64,000 bases of DNA from Symbiodinium natans (Eukaryota > Sar > Dinophyceae > Suessiales > Symbiodiniaceae), in contig CAJNDS010000258.1 in the NCBI GenBank assembly GCA_905221605.1, positions 780,092-844,091 of the forward strand, given 5' to 3'. Position 1 is the stretch's first letter. Each line of letters begins with the position of its first letter. The position numbers and the translations under genes are program-made. This document shows, one piece after another, positions 24,161 to 33,800 of this stretch. The notes beneath the pieces were generated by a model. That model was not told the DNA's origin. It did no database searches and saw nothing but the letters and a program-made list of their open reading frames with translations.

Positions 24161-24785
24161 TGATCCCGGCCGGATTGTCGCTGATTTTCAGTACTGGCTT
24201 AGTACTGGAATCGAGGTTTTCATGATCCCGGCTAGACTGTCGTTGATTTTCAGTACTGGCTGAGTACTGGAATCGAGGTTTTCATGATCCCGGCTGGATT
24301 GTCGTTGATTTTCAGTACTGGCTTAGTACTGGAATCGAGGTTTTCATTATCCCAGCTGGACTGTCGTTGATTTTCAGTACTGGCTTAGTACTGGAATCGA
24401 GGTTTTCATGATCCCGGCTGGTTGTCGTTGATTTTCAGTACTGGCTGAGTACTGGAATCGAGGTTTTCATGATCCCGGCTGGATTGTCGTTGATTTTCAG
24501 TACTGGCTTAGTACTGGAATCGAGGTTTTCATGATCCCGGCTGGATTGTCGTTGATTTTCAGTACTGGCTTAGTACTGGAATCGAGGTTTTCATGATCCC
24601 GGCTGGATTGTCGTTGATTTTCAGTACTGGCTTAGTACTGGAATCGAGGTTTTCATTATCCCAGCTGGACTGTCGTTGATTTTCAGTACTGGCTTAGTAC
24701 TGGAATCGAGGTTTTCATGATCCCGGCTGGATTGTCGTTGATTCTCAGTACTGGCTTAGTACTGGAACTGAGATCTCCATGATCC
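24161..24785. repeat. 62-bp minisatellite, ten units plus a partial one
   Basis: Units begin at 24161, 24223, 24285, 24347, 24409, 24470, 24532, 24594, 24656 and 24718; a degenerate eleventh starts at 24780. All are 62 bases except the fifth (61). Each unit contains an inverted repeat CAGTACT-ggctt-AGTACTG, able to form a 7-bp hairpin. Units 4 and 9 share the same variant (TTATCCCAGCTGGACTG), five units apart, showing that a block of five was duplicated. No long open frame runs through it. Confidence 0.95.
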
Positions 24786-24823
24786 GGCTGGATTCTGAAC
24801 TCGCAGTCTGACGTTCTGCAGCC

Positions 24824-24860
24824 TTATCGCTTTTGGTAATTCACGTTATCGCAGGCCAGC
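24824..24860. repeat. right copy of 37-bp direct repeat bracketing a minisatellite
   Basis: This is the partner of 24118-24154, with two substitutions. A further shortened echo of its start (GTTATCGCTTTCACC) follows at about 24891. Confidence 0.9.
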
Positions 24861-25154
24861 TTTCTCAAACATGGCCCTTGTACCAGGAACGTTATCGCTT
24901 TCACCATGCACAGTTCCTGTTCAGAGTATATTGCCTGTCGCTCATGTGGCAGTATCAGAGGAGCCACAGCCTTGCATAGCACAGCCGGGTGATGACAGCA
25001 TGGGTTTCGGACCACTGAAGCTTGTCCAAGTGTGTTCCCGAATTGAGACAGGGATGCTTCAACCTCGCTTTTTGGGTAACCTTGAATTCCTAGGCTCTTC
25101 AGGCTGTCTTGACTCCACCTGAAACCATGAGCTCCCGAAGAGCAGGCCAGCCTG

Positions 25155-26451
25155 CTGGCGATCGCGAAGCCTTTACTGTAGAGCTCTGGAAGCTGGCCGA
25201 GCAAATCTCCGAGCAGCTCCGTCCAGAATCTGGAAGAACCAGGTCGCGATAGGTTTTCCAGCCTAGGCGGTCGGCGGATTAAGGATTTCTCGAACATTGG
25301 CCACGCCTGCCATTGCTTGTGACTGCTACAGCGAGAACAGGGGTCTGACTGGCACAGCGGGAGACGCCAAGACTTCGCCAAACTCCAAGGAAGCTGCCAG
25401 AGTGGGTCTGGTCTGCTTCCAAGCCCGAGCAGAGGAAGGCGTCGGCGCAGGCGCACCCATCTTTTGGCGTTCTGTTATGTTGAGGGCTGCTAATTGCTTG
25501 GTCCATACCTGCCTGGAACTGCAGAATCACTGCAGAAAGTGACACAGAAGCTTGATTTAGTGTAATCAGAGCGTGTTCACAACTTAACGGCTCTGAAAGA
25601 GGGTGAGCTATGACGGCTAGCTTGGGAATCCCTCTCCACCTGGCACGCACCTCGAAGCGTCCAAATTCCTGGAGGATTACGAGAAGCGGCTCGTTGGATG
25701 GTGGGAGTCGCCAGGCAGCTCTTTCGAGATCAAGCTCGAGCCCTGGGGTGCCCTTGTCTTCAAGGAGGACGGGGGTCGTGTGGATTTTGGGCACAAAGCT
25801 ACAAAGCTACCCCGAGAACTCCGACCAAAGGCCAAAGAGAGCCCTTGGCGCAAGAACGAAGGACACCCTAAAGATCGAGCTCATGCAGAAGAGCCAGCTG
25901 CGCTGGCGTGGGGAGGCAGCTTTGCGATACCGATACCTGTCAACCTGTAAATACCGTGACTTCAGATTGCTGCAGATGCCAAATTCTGTAAATCCTTGAG
26001 ACGTGAATGTGCCGAAAGGCACCCATTTAGAAGCTTCAGGGTGTTGATTGAGCTTTGATCAGCTTTAATCCTTTTCAACTCTTTATAGCGAAGGTAGAGA
26101 TGATCTCTGGCATGGTGCTCAACCTGTCCTATGAGTGTCTTGGACTGCCACTCTACGACCCCTGCAGCCTACGGCGTCCTAGGGCGTCCTAGGGCGTTCT
26201 ACGCCTTGTTCTTACGTGGCATGTGACATCATGCGAGCAATGGATCAAGAGAAGCTTTTGGGTGCTTTCCTTGTCGACCACGTCCATCACCGACGTGGTT
26301 TGCTCTCCTGGTAGCTGGCAATAACCGACAGCTACAGCCACTTCTAAGGCCCGGGAGCGACGTCCTAGTGCTGGAGTTCATCCCGCCACCTGCTGCCCGG
26401 CTTTCGTTTGATTCTGATGGGTTGCGGAGAGGCTTTGTATCCCCCATCCCA
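25155..26451 (+). CDS. unrecognised multi-exon protein
   Basis: Three strong coding cores lie on +. They are about 25158-25250 (REAFTVELWKLAEQISEQLR), 25657-25797 (FLEDYEKRLVGWWESPGSSF, then EIKLEPWGALVFKEDGGRVD and FGH) and about 26324-26451 (PLLRPGSDVLVLEFIPPPAA, then RLSFDSDGLRRGFVSPIP). The last ends at a GT donor (CCCATCCCA followed by GTAAAA), so at least one more exon follows. Trp-rich, alternating hydrophobic and charged residues in the second exon suggest a compact beta-rich domain. I do not recognise the family. 25298-25540 is another possible exon between them. The minus-strand frame at 24824-25456 overlaps the minisatellite edge and is a shadow. Confidence 0.5.
26168..26205. repeat. 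short 10-bp tandem repeat (GGCGTCCTAG)
   Basis: Three to four imperfect copies are present. No function is apparent. Confidence 0.7.
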
Positions 26452-27060
26452 GTAAAAATGGATTGCGGTATTCGGCTTGAGAGAGGACTTCATATGTTGC
26501 AACCCGAAGGTCTCCGGCTTTAGAGCTTGGCAGCTATCCCGAAAGTTCCCTTAAGGCGAGAAGCTTCAGAGCTTCAGGGAAAAGCGAAGCGAAAGGGCTT
26601 AGAGGCTTTTAGAGCTGTAGAGTTTCAGGCCAAGTGGATGTCAGAGCTTCAAGGGCTTCAGCCTTCTCGTGAGAACGTGAGTGTTGGGATCCCGGCTCAA
26701 AGAAGTGTGCCCTGGGCTGCGTAGCCAGCAGACCCCCCAAGAGCGGAAGCAGCACTTCAAGTCGTTGAGCAACCAAAGCAACTACCAGTAAAGCCTAAGC
26801 TGAGCATGGGCCAGACTGAAAATGGAAGCGTCCACATGCACAGCTGCAACAATCACAGCGACCCTTCAAAATGACCTCAGAGCGGAAATCCTTGGCTGAT
26901 TAGATGATGAGACCTCTAAGCCTTGAGAAAACCGCTCTACAGTCGGAAAGCGAGACTGCCTCCCAAGTCCAAAGGAGATGCCAGAGAAGGACCAGTGGAG
27001 TGGCCCCAGGCGCTTCACGGCCACGCGGAAGCTTGGACCCTGATTTCGGGGCTGTCCAAG

Positions 27061-27700
27061 ATGTTTGTTGCGTCTGGTTGCCAGGCCCGGTTCACCTGTT
27101 CGTCATCCTGTTGTGCGGCATTTTCGGCTATATCGTAGCTTCATTCACAGAACTTAACCCTGATTTTGAGAATGTCAAACGCGTGGTCGAAGCTGTCAGG
27201 AAGGCCGCGCCAGCCACCAACAGTGAGAAGGCCGAGAAGGACAAGGTGGAGACGGAGGCATGAAGCAGCCTTCATCAGCGATGAGTTTGTTGGGTTTTAG
27301 TATTTACGTATTTCCCACCCCAGCGGCATCCGAAGCAATCGGCCGCAAAGCCCAAGCCGGCTCGACACCAGTCTTCAGATTTCGCATGATTTCGCCGGTG
27401 AAAGCCAGGAGCCTGCGCCAGAACTCACGCCAGAGATGCCTGCTCAGGAGGAGGCGGCACCTTTCAGACTTTCGCTGTTGTTGAAGAGGCCACCAACAAG
27501 CACAGGGGCCTGAAGGCCGAAAAGAAGGATGAAGGTTCACATCACGTCCCCAGCAGGATTCGGAGTCGACGGGGTCTTGCACAAGCGACCTGCAAGGAGA
27601 CCGCCCGCGCCGCTGAGGAGAATGCAAAAGCAGAGAAGAGTCTGGCGGCACTGCTTGCCGAGGCACCCAAGGAGGCACATCGGGGGGATGTTTCGGCGAT
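27061..27700 (+). CDS. small membrane-anchored, charge-rich protein, multi-exon
   Basis: The exon at about 27086-27255 reads VHLFVILLCGIFGYIVASF, a single hydrophobic membrane-spanning segment, followed by ELNPDFENVKRVVEAVRKAA and a Lys/Glu-rich tail. If read through it stops two codons later (TGA at 27261), but a GC donor right after KVETE allows continuation. Downstream cores are 27380-27450 (GESQEPAPELTPEMPAQEE), about 27468-27530 (FAVVEEATNKHRGLKAEKKD) and about 27574-27690 (ACKETARAAEENAKAEKSLA then ALLAEAPKEAH), all Glu/Lys/Ala-rich and likely coiled coil. A frame opens upstream at ATG 26904, but the start is uncertain. Family unknown. Whether the downstream pieces belong to the same gene is inferred from composition and spacing. 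Confidence 0.45.
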
Positions 27701-27701
27701 G

Positions 27702-27741
27702 CGTGTTTTTTTTGGGTTCGGGGGGTGGGGGGGGGGGGCAT
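27702..27741. repeat. poly-T and poly-G runs
   Basis: A run of eight T is followed by G-rich bases with a block of twelve G. This is simple sequence, prone to assembly or length error. Confidence 0.8.
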
Positions 27742-28035
27742 TTCTTTGTCCCGGTCAGGTTGTCATGCACACGATCCCCGAATTAGGACGCCAGATGTGT
27801 TTCCCTTCCCTGCCATTGACGGAACATGCTCCCTGCAGCCACTTGCAAGCCAGCGACTGTATAGCAGTCTTCAACAGCCCTCAGCCCACCAAACTCGGAT
27901 ATCAAGGATGATTCAATGCAAAACACGAGGAACCGACCAGACATTTTTCAACACCTCCGAACACCAGAGTACTTCCGACCTCTGAACACCAGAGAACTTC
28001 CGAAAGGTAGCTTTGTTGACATAAACTCCAAGCAC

Positions 28036-30870
28036 ATGGCTCGCTCGCGCTCTCCGCAGAAGCAATCGGGCAAGCGCTCTCCGAGGAAGCACTGCTATGG
28101 CAACGTTCGGTGGTACAACGGACGACGCCAGACTGGCCTTATCGATGCGGAGGACGGCAAGAAGGTCTTCATCCCAGTGGGCGGAGCTCTGAACAGGAAC
28201 TGCGTGCCGGCAACCCCGGGGGGCCTGATGCACGGCACTCGCGTTGTCTTCCGGATTGTCTCCTTTCTGGACCCGGACAAGCCGAAAGACAACGTCCAGC
28301 ATGGGTGCACTGATGTCCGGCCCACGGACCCGGACCAAATAGGTCTGGAGTGCGGTGTCAACACACGAATAGGAGGAAGAGCCGTCAACGAAGACCGCCT
28401 CGTTCACGCTGATCTCTACGATCTGGGGTTCCTCGCTGGCGTGTTCGATGGACACGGCGGACAGCGCTGTGTTGAGTATGTGACTGCTCGCCTTCCCGTC
28501 CTGATTCGTGAAAGCTGCGAGCTTTCTTTCAGCAGCCTCGTCGTTTCCCATTTTCATACTTTTGCCTCAGCCTCCTTTGCCAACGCCTCCCCAACCCCCA
28601 CCCCCGCCCTTCCACCCCAAAGCATCCGAGGCTACCTCGCATTGGCTCAGCAGCTCGGAGGCATCAACGCCTTGACTCCGAAAGAGGACTGTGCTGCTGG
28701 GTCGGTGGCTTCCCGGCACAAGCAAGCTGCTGTAGATACAAGCACACTTTCATGAACCGTGTTGAGCTTTGTGCGGCATATCGGCAGATTCTCCCCGACT
28801 CTGGAAGAGATCGGTTTCCCGGCATGTGTTGGGCACAAGCAACTCAAAACCCTCGAAGGCCCCGCGCCTTGGAGCCGAGTATTGTAATCAGTTTTCTCGC
28901 AGAGGAGGAGCAGCTGATCGGCGTCGCTTGCCGCAATGCTTTTGTGCAGACGGACTCCGAGTATCTCCAGAAAGCCCGCGATCAGCATCTTGGTCAAAAG
29001 AGGTGGTCCGCTCTAATCAGGGGTTCTCCATTCTTGACAAGCTTTTCGAATCGTCCTTCGAATCGTCCCTTGTGCCTAGGCTGACCTTGATGCAGCCCAG
29101 CCTTACTGCAGAGGGTCCGGTGTTGTCTCGATTCCGGGACCCCCCTGAAGTCCTGTACGAGTCGAGGCATCTGAATGATGGCTCGACGGGTCTGGTGGCA
29201 CTCCTTGCCCATGGCTTCGAGGACGAAGCAGAGGCCCCTGCACGTTCGCTCGTGGAAGGCCGGAGTTTTGCTGAGTTCCTGCTTCTGCTTCTCTCCATAT
29301 ATGTCTTTGAAGAAGTGTACGGGTTAGAGTCAGTTAGAGTGTTAGAGAAAAGTGATGAGAAGTGCAAGGCTGCAAGCCCGGGGGCTGTGCCAAGCTCTTT
29401 GTGGCAAACTGTGGCGACTGCCGCGCCGTGTTGTTGCGCGGGAGGAAAGCCATCCGCCTGACCCAGGACGCAGAAATTCTTGTTAAGTTGAGAGAAACGT
29501 CTACATCGCGAGTTCATGAAAATAATCAATCCGCTCTGCGTGAAGCTTGGAGCCAAGCTAAGAGAAGGTAAGCTAAGCAGCTAAAGGGGAAAAGACGAGC
29601 GCGATGAGGATCACAAGCCCGAACGGCCCGACGAGACGCAGCGCATCCAGCAGGCCGGTGGCATCGTGATCTCCACGCCCTGCGGCACCCACCGCGTGGG
29701 GCAAAAGCACGGCCAGTGGCGGCTCAGCTCTGAGTAGCAATCCTTCGACTTCAGACATCCTAGCTTTAACAGATTTAAAAAATGACATCGTCTCCTTAGA
29801 GTGTAGGCATCCGGTTTTTGTCTTTGTTGCTGAAAGGATTTTGGCTGTGATTGGGGGCTTCAAGCGTTGCCCCCGTACAGGTCTAGAGTCTTCGCTCAGG
29901 TTCCTTTCCACCTCCCGCTCCTTCGGGGACCTCGAGCTCAAGGACGGGGGGGGGAAGCGGTCAGATGCGGGGGATGGGTTTCCCGAGTTGTTCAGGCGGC
30001 TTCGGACTTTAGACGAGAACAGGAGAAGTATAATACTGGCAAGAAGACTGCCAGAATGCAGAGGCTCTGCTCTCGTAGATGACATTTCGGTCAAGTTTTT
30101 CTTGCGCACTCTGTGTGAGCCTGAGAGCGCTCATCTTGCGTTTTGGACTCTGTGAGGAGCCGCGGCCGCTCGTCATCGCAGAGCCGGAGCTAGTGGTCCA
30201 CACGCTCGAGCCAGAGGAGTCTCAGGGTTTTTCGGGAGATTTTCGTGGGAGTCGTCTGCAAGGAAGTCGTCTGCAAGTCTTCTGCACAATGCTGCTGTGA
30301 AGTGCAGGACTGGGCTCTTGTTCTGGCTTCCGATGGCGTTTGGAACGGTCTTTCGGACCAAGACGTCTGGCAGGCCGTGTGGCAGGCGACTTGGGCACCT
30401 GCACATACGCATGTGCCAGCTCGAGCCCTACAACTTAAATAACGTAAACAATTCTGCACTCGACTCTGAAGACGGACTCTTCCCGCCGCATCGCCCTGAT
30501 TCGCCCTTATTCGCCCGTCCAAAGCTCGTTTTTCATGGGGAAGGTGGTTGCAGTCGAGCGCAAGGGCGCCGTTGTCGCGGCTCAGGCCCGCTTCGCCGGC
30601 TTTCTACCTGACTAATAAGAATTGATTTGAGAGAACTTGAGACGCTGTTTTGTGAAGGATCTTCATTGGTGGTCCTTTGTGGCTTTCAGGGTTCAGCTTT
30701 CCCGAGAACATCCCTTGCCATGGCAGAAATGCCCCGGAGGCCGAAGTTTCCAAGTATGGGGCTGTAGAGTCACAGAGGCTAACGGGTGACCTTCACTGCA
30801 AGGAGGTTGGTGCCAGAGCTCATGAAGGCGGCTCCAGCGACAACGCCACGGTCTTCGCGACATGGCAATG
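28036..30870 (+). CDS. PP2C-type protein phosphatase with N-terminal cold-shock-like domain
   Basis: PP2C enzymes remove phosphate from Ser/Thr using two Mg/Mn ions. ATG 28036 opens a basic leader (residues 1-20, SR/SP-rich). A cold-shock-like fold follows (about 22-77: GNVRWYNG, then GLIDAEDGKKVFIPV, then GTRVVFRIVSF). The phosphatase then begins at about 107 with NEDR (118-121) and VFDGHGG (136-142). Later exons, read by family motifs: 28903-28991 (LIGVACRNAFVQTDSEYL), about 29112-29215 (HLNDGSTGLVALLAHG), about 29388-29465 (LFVANCGDCRAVLL, ending LTQ), 29600-29725 (DHKPERPDETQRIQQAGG), about 29897-29945 (STSRSFGDLELK), 30155-30232 (PRPLVIAEPELVVHTL), 30303-30385 (LVLASDGVWNGLSDQDVW) and 30805-30870 (GARAHEGGSSDNATVFA). 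The metal-binding Asp residues (FDG, SDG, SDN) are all present, so it looks active. The usual ANxGDSR is ANCGDCR. Some exon ends, especially between the first and second and near the end, are estimates. Confidence 0.85.
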
Positions 30871-30879
30871 TTTGTGAGT

Positions 30880-33800
30880 TATTTTTGTGTGGTCTTACAC
30901 GGCTGTCAGACAAGGTGTTGCAAACATGCACTGGCTTTGTGCAAAGCAACCTGAAAATGGCGGCGTAGCTCTCTTTTTTCATTCCAGGATCCGCATACGT
31001 GAAAGGTTAGAGTTGGATATGCCGCGGGGTTGATCTGATAATCATAATCCACAGGCAAAGCAAGCTGTACTGTAGTGCTCTGATGCATGCAGGTGATACT
31101 TCTTGTGTCGCAGGACGTTGCAGTTGTGTGCATCGATCTGAGTCGAACCCCTCTTCACACCCGGAGTCACACGCCTTCCCACTTGCCAGAAGGGCCCGAA
31201 ACGTTCCTCAGGATTAGGAGGCGTTTTTGCGGTTGCAAAAAAAACACCACATGACCTCTGCGGAAGGTGATGCGGTTTGGATGGGCTGCTCCCCCTTCCC
31301 AAGTCGCTTGAGAGGGAAAAAGACAGCAGCTCACGGCAGCTCTGTGTCCTGGGGCTTTGGGCTTTGCCAGGGCTTTGCTAGAAGGCTTAAGGCTTGGGCT
31401 TGCACAGGGTCTTGTCGAGGCTTTGCTATGACCCTCATTGCCAGTTGCAACTCTTGAAGCATCGCATGTGAGCTGTGTTCTTTGTTCTGTTTTTTTGGGG
31501 GGGAAGTCAGGCATGTACGGTTCGGGGTCGCTTCCAAAGCCATTGGGTCGGACTTGAAGCCTTTCAGGGTTGACAGGGTTGAGGAGAAACTGGAGACCCG
31601 CCTCCCCATACCCTGGTGCGAAGTCAGAAGTCCCCATCTGTACCAGGAATTCCAAAACTCTCCCGTTGTGTTAAAATGTTAAAACAGTCTCTCCTTTAGC
31701 TCCAGAGTTGGCTTTGCCTTGCAGGTGCTTCTATCGGGGCATGCAGCCGTGGACGGACGGTACATTTTGCAGAATGAGGCTGGTACTTGCACAGCCTCCA
31801 GGAGCATGTTCGTGTTGCATCTCACGTCCACGGAACCAGAGAAGCTGAGCGGACACATGTGGACACGTTTCAGTTTGGTATTCGTCCGTCAACCCTCCTG
31901 CTGCTGCAAACTCATACATCGCAGTATCGCACATGCTATTGCTAGTTCCAACCCTCTTGCTGCTGCAAAATTCATATTTGCCCATATGTGCCTGGCCTTG
32001 AATGTTCTCTGCCAGAGCACCACGTGGCAGCTGTAGGCCCAGAACCAGCGGCCAGCCTACCGCCGAGAGGACGGAGTTTGTGGCAGTGTCCTGAAGCTTC
32101 AGCTTGAGACAGGGTGTTGCAGGGGAACAGGCGCTCAGGCGCCTAAGTGGCAACAACTGGATGCTTCTTCTCGGGCTTGGGGCATCAGGAGAGCTTCAAG
32201 GTTCCGGCGTCTACGTTCACCCAGGATAAGGGCGCAATCGGCTCGCCACTTCGAGGAAGTTTGACAAGCCCAGCTTGAAGCACCAACTCCTGCACAGGAT
32301 GGTTCCGCTGAGCGCTTCCTGTGGTTCAGAGGCAGATGGCTTGAGGTAGCAAGCATTTCTTTCCTGGGCTACTCGTAGGTGGCGATTGTGCGTGTGGTAG
32401 TTAGATGTTAGATGTAATTAGGTTTCGTTCTCTTCCGACAAAAGCATCCCCGCATCATCCCGTCTTTTCATGCGGTCTGTGGATGCGCAACCTTTAGCGG
32501 TTTGAGCCGTTCTTTGAAGACCAGTGTTTTGTTCGATGGCCACTGGGACCATCAAAAACCATCAGGCCGAGCTGTAGCAGGTAAGCTGATGCGTCTCTAG
32601 GAGGACGCCTCACCTCTGTGATCTTCAATACACTGACGAGACCTCGGCCTTGCCCTTGCTCTGATGCCTCTGACGAGGCGGGAACTGGGGCGTCACCGAC
32701 GCGCTGAATGCCTCGGCTCTGGCAGCGCCCTTCCTCGCGCCGCTCGGAGGGCACCTAACGCCCGCAGGATGAGCCTCAGCGCTCCAAGAGCCAGTGGACA
32801 TGTGATTTATCCTTGAGGTTGTTGGTGAGATCTTGCGAGATCTTGCCAAGCAATTTTCAGTTTTCAGCACGTTCTTGGCACATTCTTCAGCGCACTGGGG
32901 TCACCTGGTTGCATTTTCACAGGCGCTGCCCGGACACGGCGCTTCATCCGCTGGCATTGCGGCGTCGGAGCCGACGCACGTTTCAAGCAAAAGCCGATGT
33001 TGGAGTCAGGCTTTGACAAGGGTGCTTGTGATACAGGGCATGAAGCACTTAGCCTGGCAGGCTCTGTTCTGCAGCAATTCTCAGAGTTTTGTGTAGGAGA
33101 GAGTCGTTTAAGTGCTGAAGTGCGAAGCTCCGCACACCGTGCCCTCAAAACCCAAGGCCCTCAGCCCCTCTCAACCCCCAAGCATGCCTGGACAATTCGG
33201 TGCTTTCACACTTCAGACCATTGTGATGAGCGACATCACGTATCTTCGTGACCCCGAAGCGGGAGCAGTTTCCTGGGGTCCCCATCTGCAGCGGTTGGTG
33301 AGCCATCGTAGCCGAGGATGGTACGTGCGAAGCGGGCGTGGCCAGGAGGCAAGGTTGGCAGGTTCTCTTGTGGGCGCTTTCACAGGGCTCTTGGAGTTGA
33401 AGGTAGCTGTCGGCGCTGGGAAAAGAGGCAGCGCGGAGGTTTCATGATTCTGGCTGCTCTGCCGTGGCTACTGTATGGTGATCATAGGGCAGCCACGAAG
33501 TCTAGCTTGAACACCACGACTCTGTCTCCAGCGAACCTTGCTATGTCTGCTATGTACTTGTGTCTCCGCTTTTGACTGTGGCCTTTGCTGCAGGACGTAT
33601 CCCCTACGCTTGCCGCGTCGGAGGCAGGGGCGGACAGCCTTCCCGTCCCAGCTGCGCCTGCTGCGGGCTACGAAGGCCATCAAAGTAGGTTTTACAGGGC
33701 CTTCGCTCTGAGCACTGATGGGCAGTGAAGAGCTCTGGGCACTGCAGCCTCCACACCAGTTTCGGGTCGGAAGACGTCAATGAAAACATGGTGTTGGGAT

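Noticed and set aside
24161-24785. CRISPR-like array
   Set aside because: The units are contiguous near-identical 62-bp repeats without unique spacers, in eukaryotic nuclear-type DNA. It is a minisatellite.
24824-25456. 210-codon minus-strand frame next to the minisatellite
   Set aside because: It overlaps the repeat bracket, and the + strand has a better exon at 25158-25250.
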